DNA of 64,000 nucleotides from DATBGO01 sp036558005. Lineage in GTDB: Bacteria; Actinomycetota; Actinomycetes; Streptosporangiales; Streptosporangiaceae. The notes beneath the pieces are model-generated. The model was not told where the DNA came from, ran no database searches, and saw nothing but the letters and a program-made list of their open reading frames with translations. Shown here piece after piece: positions 26,241 to 33,722 of the stretch. Where the stretch lies: NCBI GenBank assembly GCA_036558005.1, contig DATBGO010000335.1, forward strand, positions 19,197 through 83,196. The letters run 5' to 3'. The translations under genes and the position numbers were made by a program. How positions within the stretch are numbered: position 1 is the stretch's first letter; each line of letters begins with the position of its first letter.

Positions 26241-26291
26241 TGGTAGCTCGCCTGGGCCGGGTTGCCGCGTCGCGTCATGGCCGGGGCGGTT

Positions 26292-26498
26292 TCAGCGGCT
26301 TTGCCGGTCCTCCGGTGGCGGCGTGCCGCCATGTCCTGGCAGCGTGACGGCGACCAGGCGCACTCCGGAAAGCCCGGGCTGAGCCAGCACCTCAGCGTAG
26401 GACCGCGCTGTGTTCAGGCCGCCGGGAATCAGCAGCACCGTACGGTCAGCAGCGGCCGGACCTGACTCGGCGGTTTCCCACTCAGCGCTCATCTGCAC
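26292..26498 (-). pseudogene. N-terminal remnant of an alpha/beta hydrolase
   Basis: A 68-codon frame whose last 50 residues are a typical alpha/beta-hydrolase N-terminus: RTVLLIPGGLNTARSY (oxyanion strand), then VRLVAVTLPGHGGTPPPED. The frame then stops, with no GxSxG elbow or catalytic Asp/His downstream on this strand. About 200 residues are missing compared with a full hydrolase. It lies in a region of toxin-antitoxin genes and looks like a truncated gene. Confidence 0.6.
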
Positions 26499-26560
26499 GG
26501 CCGCCCGATCCTAAGGTCGCAGCTGAACCGGCCTACCTCCGATGACACCGTAGGACGTGA

Positions 26561-26605
26561 GCTGAGGCCGGATCATGAGGAGTTCTCCTCATCTTCGGCC
26601 TCAGC
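26561..26605 (-). terminator. Strong bipartite hairpin downstream of cspA
   Basis: Two nested perfect stems: outer GCTGAGGCCG (26561-26570) with CGGCCTCAGC (26596-26605), inner ATGAGGAG (26575-26582) with CTCCTCAT (26585-26592) around a TT loop. It lies about 40 bases past the cspA stop. There is no clear U-tract, as is common in actinobacteria. It may also protect the 3' end of the mRNA. Confidence 0.75.
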
Positions 26606-26647
26606 CCCGGCCAGCTGGGCGCCGCCGTTGACGCGCGCCGAGATTGC

Positions 26648-26851
26648 TCAGATCGGGCGGACCTCCTCGGCCTGCGGGCCCTTGCGGCCCTGCCCTGCGG
26701 TGAACTCGACCCGCTGACTCTCCTCAAGAGTGCGGAAGCCGTCGGCCTGGATGGCGGAGTGGTGAACGAACACGTCTGCGGTGCCGTCGTCAGGGGCGAT
26801 GAAACCGTAGCCCTTCTCGGCGTTGAACCACTTCACGGTGCCTTGAGGCAT
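26648..26851 (-). CDS. cspA: Cold-shock protein (CspA family)
   Basis: A 67-residue single cold-shock domain with RNP1 (KGYGFIAP) and RNP2 (VFVHHSAI), starting MPQGTVKWFNAEKG. AGGAG stands about 8 bases before the ATG. It binds single-stranded RNA and DNA and works as an RNA chaperone. The long gap upstream (to 27.6 kb) may include an extended 5' leader, as known for csp genes. Confidence 0.95.
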   Translation of the reverse strand: MPQGTVKWFNAEKGYGFIAPDDGTADVFVHHSAIQADGFRTLEESQRVEFTAGQGRKGPQAEEVRPI

Positions 26852-27619
26852 GTACTTCTCCTACTGTGACGATCTTCAGGAACCACGCTCCGTGGACCCC
26901 GGGTTGCCGCGACCGTACACGTCAGAAGCCTGATGGCTTCGGGGAGCTGGCCCAGGTACATGCCGGCTCGCGTATCCGTGACGCCCGCTGTCAGAATTCG
27001 CTAGGCGCTGTTACACGTACGCGAACTTCGACTAACAACTTCTGCGCAGGCTACCACGCCACCGCATCGTCGCTGGCGAACCCCGGGCCGGCCGGCCCGT
27101 CATGGGCTTGCTTATACAGCAGCGATGGCCCTGGCCGCAGGAAACAGCAGCAGCGCCGGGCCAGCGCTGCTGTCAAAACGGGCGCCGCGAAACCTGGCCG
27201 GCCTGCCGTAGGCGTGGTCTTCGCGGTCACCGGACGCTCCGGGCCCGCCAGGTTTAGCGGCGATGTGAAGGAGCCGGTAAAACAGCACCGGCGCTGTGAC
27301 ATAGCCGCTAAATCACGGCGGCAGCCGGTCGGCCAGTGCCGGGCCGAACGTCATAAAACGGGCATATGGACACGCGCGTTGCTTCTCGCAGCGCGTACTC
27401 GACGGCAACCTCAGCGGCGCTCGGCTGGCGGCACGACGAAGTGACCTGCTCGCTGAGCATCATCAGCCGCTTACGATGAGCCCTGACGATCTACGGTGCC
27501 TGCGAACCCGGTTCCGGCAGCGCACGGCCGAGTTGCTAGCCGTTATCGACCAGCGCCGGAACGCCTCTCTAGGAAACCCGCACTGACGGGGGCAATAGGA
27601 TCGCGGTGCCGAGCACGAG
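26852..27619. other. Intergenic stretch of about 770 bases with no confident gene
   Basis: No frame here has convincing codon bias or a recognisable domain; an open plus-strand frame at 26866-27444 reads as random, Arg/Thr-rich protein. The base composition is lower in GC than the neighbours. It should contain the cspA promoter and leader. It also holds an inverted-repeat cluster near 27253-27312. Confidence 0.5.
27253..27312. repeat. Nested inverted repeats in non-coding DNA
   Basis: TTTAGCGGC at 27253-27261 pairs with GCCGCTAAA at 27304-27312. Between them are GCCGGT/ACCGGC and ACAGC/GCTGT pairs. The arrangement can fold as a cloverleaf-like or extended hairpin. It could be a terminator, a small RNA or a mobile-element end; nothing shows which. 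Confidence 0.4.
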
Positions 27620-28657
27620 CTACTGGCTGGGGCCGAAGTAGGCCAGTTCGGAGTCGAGGTCCGAGTAGTCGGTCTCGTGCGTGACCTGGGTCGGGTTGCC
27701 GCCCGCGGCCGGCACGGTGAACAGTTGCGAGGACTGCCCGGACAGGTTGGCGAAGAACGCGATCTGCGAGCGGTCCTGCGAGTAGATGCCGTCATCGACG
27801 TTGTACTGGGTCTGCGGGAGCAGCTTCTGCAGGGAGTCAGCTTTGATGCCGTAGGACGGGATGGCGCGCAGCGGCATGCGGCCGGAGGTGCTGATGCCCT
27901 TCGCCGTGGCCCAGACCGGCTCGGTTGCGTCGTTGTTCGCCACCGCCTGCAACGCCCAGTCACCGCCGGCCCCGAAGGAGATCGTGACGCCGTTCTCCAC
28001 GTCGACATCCTTGGGGAAGGTGACCTTGTAGGCCTGGCTGCTGCCGTCGTGCAGTATGACGGTCCGCGTCGAGGGCGGGTCGTCGCCCAGCCACCATGCC
28101 TCGCCGTCGGGACCGTAGACGGCATCGAGGATCTCGTTCTGCGGCGCGGAGGCGAACCCGTTTGACTGCTTGACCGGCGCCAGCAGGGTCAGGGTGTTGT
28201 CAGCGACCGAGACGGCGGCCGGCACCGTATTGCCGTTCGTGACCGAGACCGTGCCCATGATGCTGGCGTCCCGCGCGCTCCACCGCCATCCCTGGCACGG
28301 GTCGCCGTTGCCGGCGGCGATATCGCTGTCATCGGTCGGCTGCCAGGTCACCTCGCCGTACGACGTGCTGAACTGCTCCGACTGGTAGGCGAATGTCACG
28401 CTGCTGATCGTGCCCGACGCGATGTCAATGGTGTCGATGCTCACCTGGTTCCCGATGCTGGGCTCGGTGCACGCCACGACGATGTTCCGCGAGGGCGACG
28501 GGGATGGCGACGGCGGTGCTGGCGGCGGCGTGGTGACCGTCCGCACCGGGGAGGGTTTCGACGACCCGGCACCGGAATTGGCTGATCCGCCGCATGCCGC
28601 TACAGCCATGACAATTCCGGTAATCCCCATCACGGCCGCGATCGACCTGCGCATCAT
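27620..28657 (-). CDS. Secreted lipoprotein of unknown function
   Basis: A 345-residue protein with a lipoprotein signal (MMRRS, hydrophobic core, lipobox AVAAC with Cys22) followed by a Ser/Pro-rich linker (PPPAPPSPSPSPS). The mature region has repeated beta-rich motifs (EILDAVYGPDGEAWWLGDD, SQIAFFANLSGQSSQLFTVPAAGGNPTQVT) reminiscent of TolB-like beta-propeller blades. No catalytic motif is seen. It is probably anchored on the outer face of the membrane. It has no operon partner; a nearby HigA gene points away. Confidence 0.75.
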   Translation of the reverse strand: MMRRSIAAVMGITGIVMAVAACGGSANSGAGSSKPSPVRTVTTPPPAPPSPSPSPSRNIVVACTEPSIGNQVSIDTIDIASGTISSVTFAYQSEQFSTSYGEVTWQPTDDSDIAAGNGDPCQGWRWSARDASIMGTVSVTNGNTVPAAVSVADNTLTLLAPVKQSNGFASAPQNEILDAVYGPDGEAWWLGDDPPSTRTVILHDGSSQAYKVTFPKDVDVENGVTISFGAGGDWALQAVANNDATEPVWATAKGISTSGRMPLRAIPSYGIKADSLQKLLPQTQYNVDDGIYSQDRSQIAFFANLSGQSSQLFTVPAAGGNPTQVTHETDYSDLDSELAYFGPSQ

Positions 28658-28829
28658 CTAGCTCCTCTGCCAATGAACCAGCCACTACCAGCGGGCGGCG
28701 AGAGCAAGAACGACACGCTCATGGCAAGCATCCCGATACCCCCCTCAGGACAGACGTGCGGGCAACCCGAACGGAGTACGCGCCTGCACCCGAACCCCCC
28801 GGAATCGCCCGCTATGCGGTAGAAGGGAC

Positions 28830-29174
28830 GTGGGCGCGGGGTCGCAGGACGTAGTGAGGGAGGAGGAGTATGGCCTCAGAAACGATCATGGGGCCCGTGC
28901 ATCCGGGGAGATCCTGCTGGAGGAGTTCCTCAAGCCGCTAGGGGTGAGCCAGTACCAGGTGGCGAGGGAGATCGGGGTGCCGACGCGGCGGATCAATGAA
29001 ATCGTGCATGGCCAGCGCCGCATCAGCGCGGACACGGCTCTGCGGCTGGCGCGGTTCTTCGGGATGTCGGAGCGGTTCTGGATCAACCTACAGTCGCGTT
29101 ATGACCTGGAAATACAAAAGGACAAGCTAGGCGACGCGCTCGATGGCATCCGTCCGCTCACAGCCGCTAGCTGA
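28830..29174 (+). CDS. higA: HigA-family XRE antitoxin, apparently frameshifted near its start
   Basis: The body (GEILLEEFLKPLGVSQYQVAREIGVPTRRINEIVHGQRRISADTALRLARFFG) is a clear HigA-type helix-turn-helix antitoxin of about 95 residues. HigA normally begins with an HPGE motif. Here an ATG at 28870, preceded by a near-perfect GGGAGGAGG site, starts MASETIMGPVHPG in a different frame and joins the HigA body only if one G is added in the GGGG run at 28905-28908. In the uninterrupted frame only GTG codons without good ribosome sites are available (28830, 28854). No HigB toxin gene is adjacent, so it is an orphan that may be mutated or mis-sequenced. Confidence 0.75.
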   Translation: MGAGSQDVVREEEYGLRNDHGARASGEILLEEFLKPLGVSQYQVAREIGVPTRRINEIVHGQRRISADTALRLARFFGMSERFWINLQSRYDLEIQKDKLGDALDGIRPLTAAS

Positions 29175-29213
29175 ACCGCGGTCGCCCTGCCCGGCTGACC
29201 GGCGTCGCACTTC

Positions 29214-29507
29214 TCAGGTACTCGGCCGGTGGTATATGTCACTGCGGTGGTCAATGTCGAGGACTTGTACCGTGCGGGTGGTCTCATCTATGCGATAGAC
29301 AATCCGGTATGTCCCGCGACGGGCGCCGTGACATCCGGCTAGTGGCCCGAACAATGGCTTGCCGACACGCTGCGGGTTCTCGGCGAGTGCAGCGTCACAG
29401 AACTCCAGGACCGCAGCGGCAACCGTCTCGGGCAGTCGGTGCGTGATCGCCCGCCGAGCCGGGGACTGGAACCTGATCTCGTAGCGACCGCCGGAGGCGC
29501 CGGTCAC
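29214..29507 (-). CDS. RelE/ParE-family toxin
   Basis: A 97-residue RelE-superfamily protein: RYEIRFQSPARRAITHRLPE, GKPLFGPLAGCHGARRGTYRIVYRIDETTRTVQVLDIDHRSDIYH. The Arg-rich middle and the C-terminal HRSDIYH are the usual RelE pattern. It overlaps the antitoxin stop by 4 bases. It probably cleaves ribosome-bound mRNA when unopposed. Confidence 0.9.
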   Translation of the reverse strand: MTGASGGRYEIRFQSPARRAITHRLPETVAAAVLEFCDAALAENPQRVGKPLFGPLAGCHGARRGTYRIVYRIDETTRTVQVLDIDHRSDIYHRPST

Positions 29508-29803
29508 CCTCCGGCGGCGCGGCGCCGCGCCAGATCCTGGCGGACGGTCGCGAGGTCGGAGCCAGATTCCCCGCGGCCGATGGCGGTCAGGCTCTCGGAG
29601 ATACGGGCGACTGATTCGCTGTCACCCAGGATCTCCAGGGTCATCTCCAGGCCATCCAGGTCGTCGACTGACAGCAGGACGGCTTCGGCTTCGCCGTTTC
29701 GCGTCAAGGTGATTCGTTCGTGCTGCTGGCGGACGCGCCGTGCCAGTTCTGATAGCCGGGCCTTGGCTTCCGACAGCGGGACCGGAGTAGCAGCGATACT
29801 CAT
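29504..29803 (-). CDS. Phd/YefM-family antitoxin of the RelE-type toxin
   Basis: A 99-residue antitoxin: PLSEAKARLSELARRVRQQHERITLTRNGEAEAVLLSVDDLDGLEMTLEIL, the Phd/YefM fold, with an acidic C-terminal segment for toxin binding. It is first in the pair, with a 4-base overlap. The upstream 29804-29931 gap should hold its promoter; ATA-rich segments near 29815 and 29835 are visible but no clear palindrome. Confidence 0.9.
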   Translation of the reverse strand: MSIAATPVPLSEAKARLSELARRVRQQHERITLTRNGEAEAVLLSVDDLDGLEMTLEILGDSESVARISESLTAIGRGESGSDLATVRQDLARRRAAGG

Positions 29804-29931
29804 GGTCTCAAGTATAGGCCGCTCTAGTCAGAAGATAGACCAGCCTAGTAGCCGGCCACTGGTCCGGCGGGCCACGGTCAGGTGCGGGCGCCGGTGGAAT
29901 GACCGTGTTCGGGCCCGGGGGCGGTGGCTGG

Positions 29932-30324
29932 TCATGCGAAACGGGGCCGGCGGGGGCGGTGCGCCCGGGGCCGGCGGCGGGAGTCAGCCGCTAATTGCTT
30001 GCCCCGGGTGGCCGCCTGGTACTGCTCGACGACGCTGGCCGGGATGCGGCCGCGGTCGCTGAGCTCGATGCCCTGGTCGATCGCCCACGCCCGGATGTCG
30101 CGGCTGCGCTGGCGGCTGGCGGCTGTCCGCCTGGGCCTGCGCGGCGTTCTCCCCTCGCGGCGGGCATGCTCGATGAACGGCGCCAGCTGCTGACGCAGCC
30201 GGGACGCGTTCTTCCTGCTCAGGTCGATCTCGTACTCGCGGCCGCCGAGCCCGAACTGCACTGTCTCCTCGGCCGGGCTGCCATCAAGATCGTCCACCAA
30301 TGTGACGGATGCCTGTCTTGCCAC
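29932..30324 (-). CDS. lsr2: Lsr2-family nucleoid-associated xenogeneic silencer
   Basis: A 130-residue Lsr2 protein. The N-terminal dimerisation part is VTLVDDLDGSPAEETVQFGLGGREYEIDLSRKNASRLRQQLAPFIEHAR; the C-terminal DNA-binding part is SRDIRAWAIDQGIELSDRGRIPASVVEQY with the RGR AT-hook-like motif. Lsr2 silences AT-rich, often horizontally gained, DNA. A 25-residue Arg-rich tail follows the usual C-terminus. Start is GTG 30324. As many actinobacteria have more than one Lsr2, it may be an accessory copy located within this variable region. Confidence 0.92.
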   Translation of the reverse strand: MARQASVTLVDDLDGSPAEETVQFGLGGREYEIDLSRKNASRLRQQLAPFIEHARREGRTPRRPRRTAASRQRSRDIRAWAIDQGIELSDRGRIPASVVEQYQAATRGKQLAADSRRRPRAHRPRRPRFA

Positions 30325-30337
30325 CCCAACCCCCCAT

Positions 30338-30381
30338 GATGGGTTAACTGCACTGCTCGGATCAGCAGTTATACCCCATCC
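30338..30381. promoter_or_regulatory. Imperfect inverted repeat just upstream of lsr2
   Basis: TAACTGC (30345-30351) pairs with GCAGTTA (30365-30371), and the flanks GATGGG and CCCCATC extend the pairing with one or two bulged bases. A smaller CTGCT/AGCAG pair lies inside. It starts 14 bases before the lsr2 start. It could be an operator or a leader hairpin. Confidence 0.45.
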
Positions 30382-30441
30382 GAGGGGCCAGGTCAGCCCT
30401 TAAGCCCGTGCTACCCGGGTGATTCCGTGGGTGGTCAGCAC

Positions 30442-30672
30442 TCAGCGGGTGACCGGATTGTGCCTGTCATCGGCCACGGCTTCGATGTTGTCGAGCATGG
30501 CCTCGAGGATCAGGTCGTGCAGCGGCTCGATCCGGTCCCGCCATATTGCCTGGTAATTCCCGGTAGCGGTGACCTGAATGGTGTGCCGGACCAGTGTCCC
30601 GCCGCCAGCGGCCTCCAGCTCGAACCAGTGCTCCCCGCGCAGCCAGTCTGGCCTGATCTGCCTGCGATACCA
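30442..30672 (-). pseudogene. C-terminal remnant of an SRPBCC-family protein
   Basis: Read on the minus strand from about 30672 to a TGA at 30442-30444, the sequence encodes about 76 residues matching the C-terminal half of a polyketide-cyclase/SRPBCC protein (RPDWLRGEHWFELEAAGGG, TLVRHTIQVTATGNYQAIW, then a helix IEPLHDLILEAMLDNIEAV). No start codon or N-terminal half is in frame; a stop lies just upstream near 30690. It is a gene fragment. Confidence 0.65.
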
Positions 30673-30740
30673 GCATAGAAACGTAACGATTCACTCCCTT
30701 GATGGCCCCTGAGCTGCACAGAAACGATGCGCCCGGGTAA

Positions 30741-30761
30741 ACTGGAAAGAAAGCTTCCAGT
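30741..30761. promoter_or_regulatory. Inverted repeat upstream of the SARP regulator
   Basis: Perfect 7-base arms ACTGGAA and TTCCAGT with a 7-base spacer. It lies about 120 bases before the chosen SARP start and just before an AT-richer stretch (GGTTGACCTGTTAACG) that could hold a promoter. A regulator binding site is possible but unproven. Confidence 0.4.
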
Positions 30762-30878
30762 AAAGGTTGACCTGTTAACGAGCATGTGTCCACTATGTCG
30801 GTTATGACGGGGTCTGCGGGGCACGGCGTCACCTGGCGCCGGCCGTGCCCTGGTCCCGCGGAAGGAGAGCCTGACATC

Positions 30879-32378
30879 GTGACACCTCTCCGGTACAAGA
30901 TCATGGGCCCGCTGGAGCTGCACAACGGCGAGGACTGGGTGGGCCTGTCCGCGGCCAGGTGGCGCACCGTGCTGGCGCTGCTGATCATCAACCGGAACCG
31001 CACCGTGTCGGTAGATCAGCTCATCGACGAGCTATGGGGCGCGGACCTGCCGAACGGCCCGGTGAAGGCGGTACAGGTCTATGTCTCCCGGGTCCGTCAG
31101 ACGCTGAACGACAAGATGCAAAAACGGCTGTTCAGCACCGCTTCTGGTTATCAGCTGTCGTTTGACCCCGCCGAACTGGACGCGAACATCTTCGAGGATC
31201 TGATCCGGCGGGGCAGGTCCGAGCTGGCCAGCCGGCGGCCGCAGGCGGCCGCGGCCATCTTGCGCCGGGCGTTCAGCTTCTACCGGGGGCCGGTGCTGGT
31301 CGGCGTCCCCGGCACCAGCCGGATCTGCGCGGAGGCGGCCCGGTTAGAGGAGATGCGGCTGTCGGCGCTGCAGGACTACCTGGACGCGCGCTGCCTGCTG
31401 GGCGAGACCTGCGAGCTGATCGCCGAGCTGCGGGCGCTCACCTCCGAGTACCCGCTGCACGAGGGATTCTGGGCCAGGCTCATGCTCGCCCTGGGCCAGG
31501 CCGGCCGGCAGGCCGATGCCCTGGAGGTGTACTCGCGGGCCCGCGGCCTGCTGGTCGGCCAGCTCGGGGTCGAGCCTGGCTGCGAGCTGCGGCAGGCGCA
31601 CCAGCGGATCCTGAATGCCTGGCGGGACGGCGGCGGCTGGCCGGGCCGTGACTGGCCAGAACGGGATGCCCGCCGATCGCGGCCTGCCGCGGCGGTCACC
31701 CCGCGCCAGCTCCCGCCGGTGGCGTCCGGATTCGCCGGGCGCGACCTCGAGCTGCGGCAGCTGGACGCGATGCTGGACGCGACCAGGGCGACCCGGCCGC
31801 TCGCGCTGAGCATCGCCCTGATCACCGGGCAGCCCGGGGTGGGCAAGAGCTCACTGGCCAGGTACTGGGCGCACAGCATGGCCGGCCTGTTCCCCGACGG
31901 CCAGCTGTACGCCGACTTCCGGGACGGCGACCCGGTGCCGGGCGTGCCGCCGGGCCGGGTGCTGCGGCAGTTCATCGGCGCGCTCAGCACCGCGGGGCAG
32001 CCGCCGCCGGAGACCGTCGAAGAGCAGACCGCGCTGTACCGGTCGCTGCTGTTCGGCAAGCGGCTGCTGGTCCTGCTGGACAACGTGCGGGACGCCGGCC
32101 AGGTCCGGCCGCTGCTGCCCGGCTCGGCCGAGTGCTTCGTCGTGGTCACCAGCAGGTACCACCCGGCCGGCCTGATCAGCACCGACGGGGCCCGCGGGCT
32201 GCGGCTGGAGCGGCTGCGTCACGACGAGGCGCGCGAGCTGCTCAGCAACCTGATCGGCCGGTGCCGGGTCGACGCCGAGCCGGACCTGACCCAGCGGATG
32301 ATCACCGAGTGCGGCGGCCAGCCCGGCTCGCTGCGCCGGGCCGCGGCCCTGGCCGGGATGCCGCTGAACCCGGTGTGA
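30879..32378 (+). CDS. SARP-family regulator with truncated NB-ARC domain (AfsR-like, no TPR)
   Basis: A 499-residue regulator from GTG 30879, with AAGGAG upstream. Residues 1-95 are the OmpR-like winged helix (YKIMGPLELHNGEDWVGLSAARWRTVLALLI), 100-245 the bacterial transcriptional activation domain (BTAD), and from about 290 an NB-ARC ATPase with P-loop GQPGVGKSS near 321 and Walker B LLVLLDNVRDAG. It ends within the NB-ARC region, without the ARC2/TPR part of full AfsR proteins (usually about 900-1000 residues). It is followed after 138 bases by the biosynthetic operon, which it probably activates. Confidence 0.88.
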   Translation: MTPLRYKIMGPLELHNGEDWVGLSAARWRTVLALLIINRNRTVSVDQLIDELWGADLPNGPVKAVQVYVSRVRQTLNDKMQKRLFSTASGYQLSFDPAELDANIFEDLIRRGRSELASRRPQAAAAILRRAFSFYRGPVLVGVPGTSRICAEAARLEEMRLSALQDYLDARCLLGETCELIAELRALTSEYPLHEGFWARLMLALGQAGRQADALEVYSRARGLLVGQLGVEPGCELRQAHQRILNAWRDGGGWPGRDWPERDARRSRPAAAVTPRQLPPVASGFAGRDLELRQLDAMLDATRATRPLALSIALITGQPGVGKSSLARYWAHSMAGLFPDGQLYADFRDGDPVPGVPPGRVLRQFIGALSTAGQPPPETVEEQTALYRSLLFGKRLLVLLDNVRDAGQVRPLLPGSAECFVVVTSRYHPAGLISTDGARGLRLERLRHDEARELLSNLIGRCRVDAEPDLTQRMITECGGQPGSLRRAAALAGMPLNPV

Positions 32379-32516
32379 GCCCAGCCGGGGCCAGGGGTGA
32401 GATGCCCGCGCGTTGCGCGCACGACGCCCGGACGAAACCGGCGGCGCGAGCATGACAACCGGTGCCGCAGGCAACGCCCGCGGGGAATGACGGGGTGCTT
32501 CTCTCCTGGAGGACAG

Positions 32517-33722
32517 GTGCCAGAATCCGAAGAGCTAAAGATTTACGATATCGCCAGGCCAGCGAACCGTGACGGCCTGCCGGTCGTCTCGCTGGATGCC
32601 GCGCACGCGCCGAACAAGGTCCTGGCCCACGAGGAACTGGTCCGCCGCTTCGTCTCCGGCGAGCCGTTCCGGCCGATACACCTGCGCATCGGGATCATGG
32701 GCGCCTGCAACATGCGCTGCAATTTCTGCAACTTCCACTCCTCCTATGAGTCCGGCTTCTACGACCTGTTCTCGTTCAAGGACGCCATCCCGACCGGCAA
32801 GGCCATCACGTTGCTGGGCGAATTCGCCGCCAGCGGCGGCCGCGCGGTGACGTTCTGCGGCAGCGGCGAGTGCACGATCCACCCCGGCTACGCGAAGATC
32901 TGCGACGCGGCGCACGAGGCCGGCCTGCGGATCGGGCTGATCACCAACGGCTCCCGGCTGGAGCGCCCCGACGTCGCCGACTGCGTCGCCCGCACCCACA
33001 CCTGGGTGCGCATCGGCCTGAACGCCGGCACGGACTGGAACTTCAACGACATCACCCGCGACCGGGAGAACACGTTCGCGACCTTCGCCCGCACCCCGGG
33101 CGTGCTGCGGGCCGCGGCGGCCGACCCCGATTTCCGGGTCGGCTTCAACTTCGTCATCACCGCGCAGAACTACACCGAGATCGTCGACGCGGCCAGGCTC
33201 GCGGCCCGGTCCGGCGCGCACTACGTGCGGTTCGAGCCGGAGTTCTACTCCGCGCTCGGGCACGAGACGATCGGCGAGCAGATGGAAGTGGTGTCCGCGT
33301 CGCTGGCTGAGGCGGCCGGGTACGGGACCGCCGACTTCGAGGTGTCGGTGCCCAAGCTGGACCGCGGCCCGATGGACCAGACCTCGGCGGTGGAGGGCGA
33401 CTTCGAGCGCTGCCACTACAGCAGGTTCGTCACCGCGATCGGCGCGGACGGCCACCTGTACCCGTGCCCGCAGGTCCACCTCAACAGCCGGTACCGGATC
33501 GGCAACGTGCTCGAAGAGGGCTACCTGCAGGTGCTGGAGGGCGGCAAGCGGGCCGAGTGGGAGCACTCCAACCCGCGCCGGACCGAGCTGTGCAAGAGCT
33601 GCTTCTACCGGCCGCAGAACGAGCTGCTCGAATGGCTGCGCCGCGGGAACCTGCGCATCGACGACGTCATGGACGCCTACCGGGTCGAAGTCCCGCGGAC
33701 GCTGCATGCCGACTTCGTCTGA
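32517..33722 (+). CDS. Radical SAM protein with SPASM-like C-terminal Cys cluster
   Basis: A 401-residue radical SAM enzyme. The 4Fe-4S motif is CNMRCNFC (Cys64, Cys68, Cys71). Further parts: FCGSGECTIHPGY (SAM-binding GGE-like) and a C-terminal region with additional Cys residues (FERCHYSR, LYPCPQVH, LCKSCFY), as in SPASM or twitch domains that bind auxiliary clusters. Start GTG 32517 has CTGGAGGA 6 bases upstream. It is first of the operon and overlaps the next gene by 17 bases. SPASM enzymes act on peptides or aminocyclitols (BtrN); which applies here is not readable. Confidence 0.85.
   Translation: MPESEELKIYDIARPANRDGLPVVSLDAAHAPNKVLAHEELVRRFVSGEPFRPIHLRIGIMGACNMRCNFCNFHSSYESGFYDLFSFKDAIPTGKAITLLGEFAASGGRAVTFCGSGECTIHPGYAKICDAAHEAGLRIGLITNGSRLERPDVADCVARTHTWVRIGLNAGTDWNFNDITRDRENTFATFARTPGVLRAAAADPDFRVGFNFVITAQNYTEIVDAARLAARSGAHYVRFEPEFYSALGHETIGEQMEVVSASLAEAAGYGTADFEVSVPKLDRGPMDQTSAVEGDFERCHYSRFVTAIGADGHLYPCPQVHLNSRYRIGNVLEEGYLQVLEGGKRAEWEHSNPRRTELCKSCFYRPQNELLEWLRRGNLRIDDVMDAYRVEVPRTLHADFV

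Noticed and set aside
26866..27444. 192-codon plus-strand frame next to cspA
   Set aside because: Amino-acid use is random and there is no ribosome site or domain; treated as non-coding.
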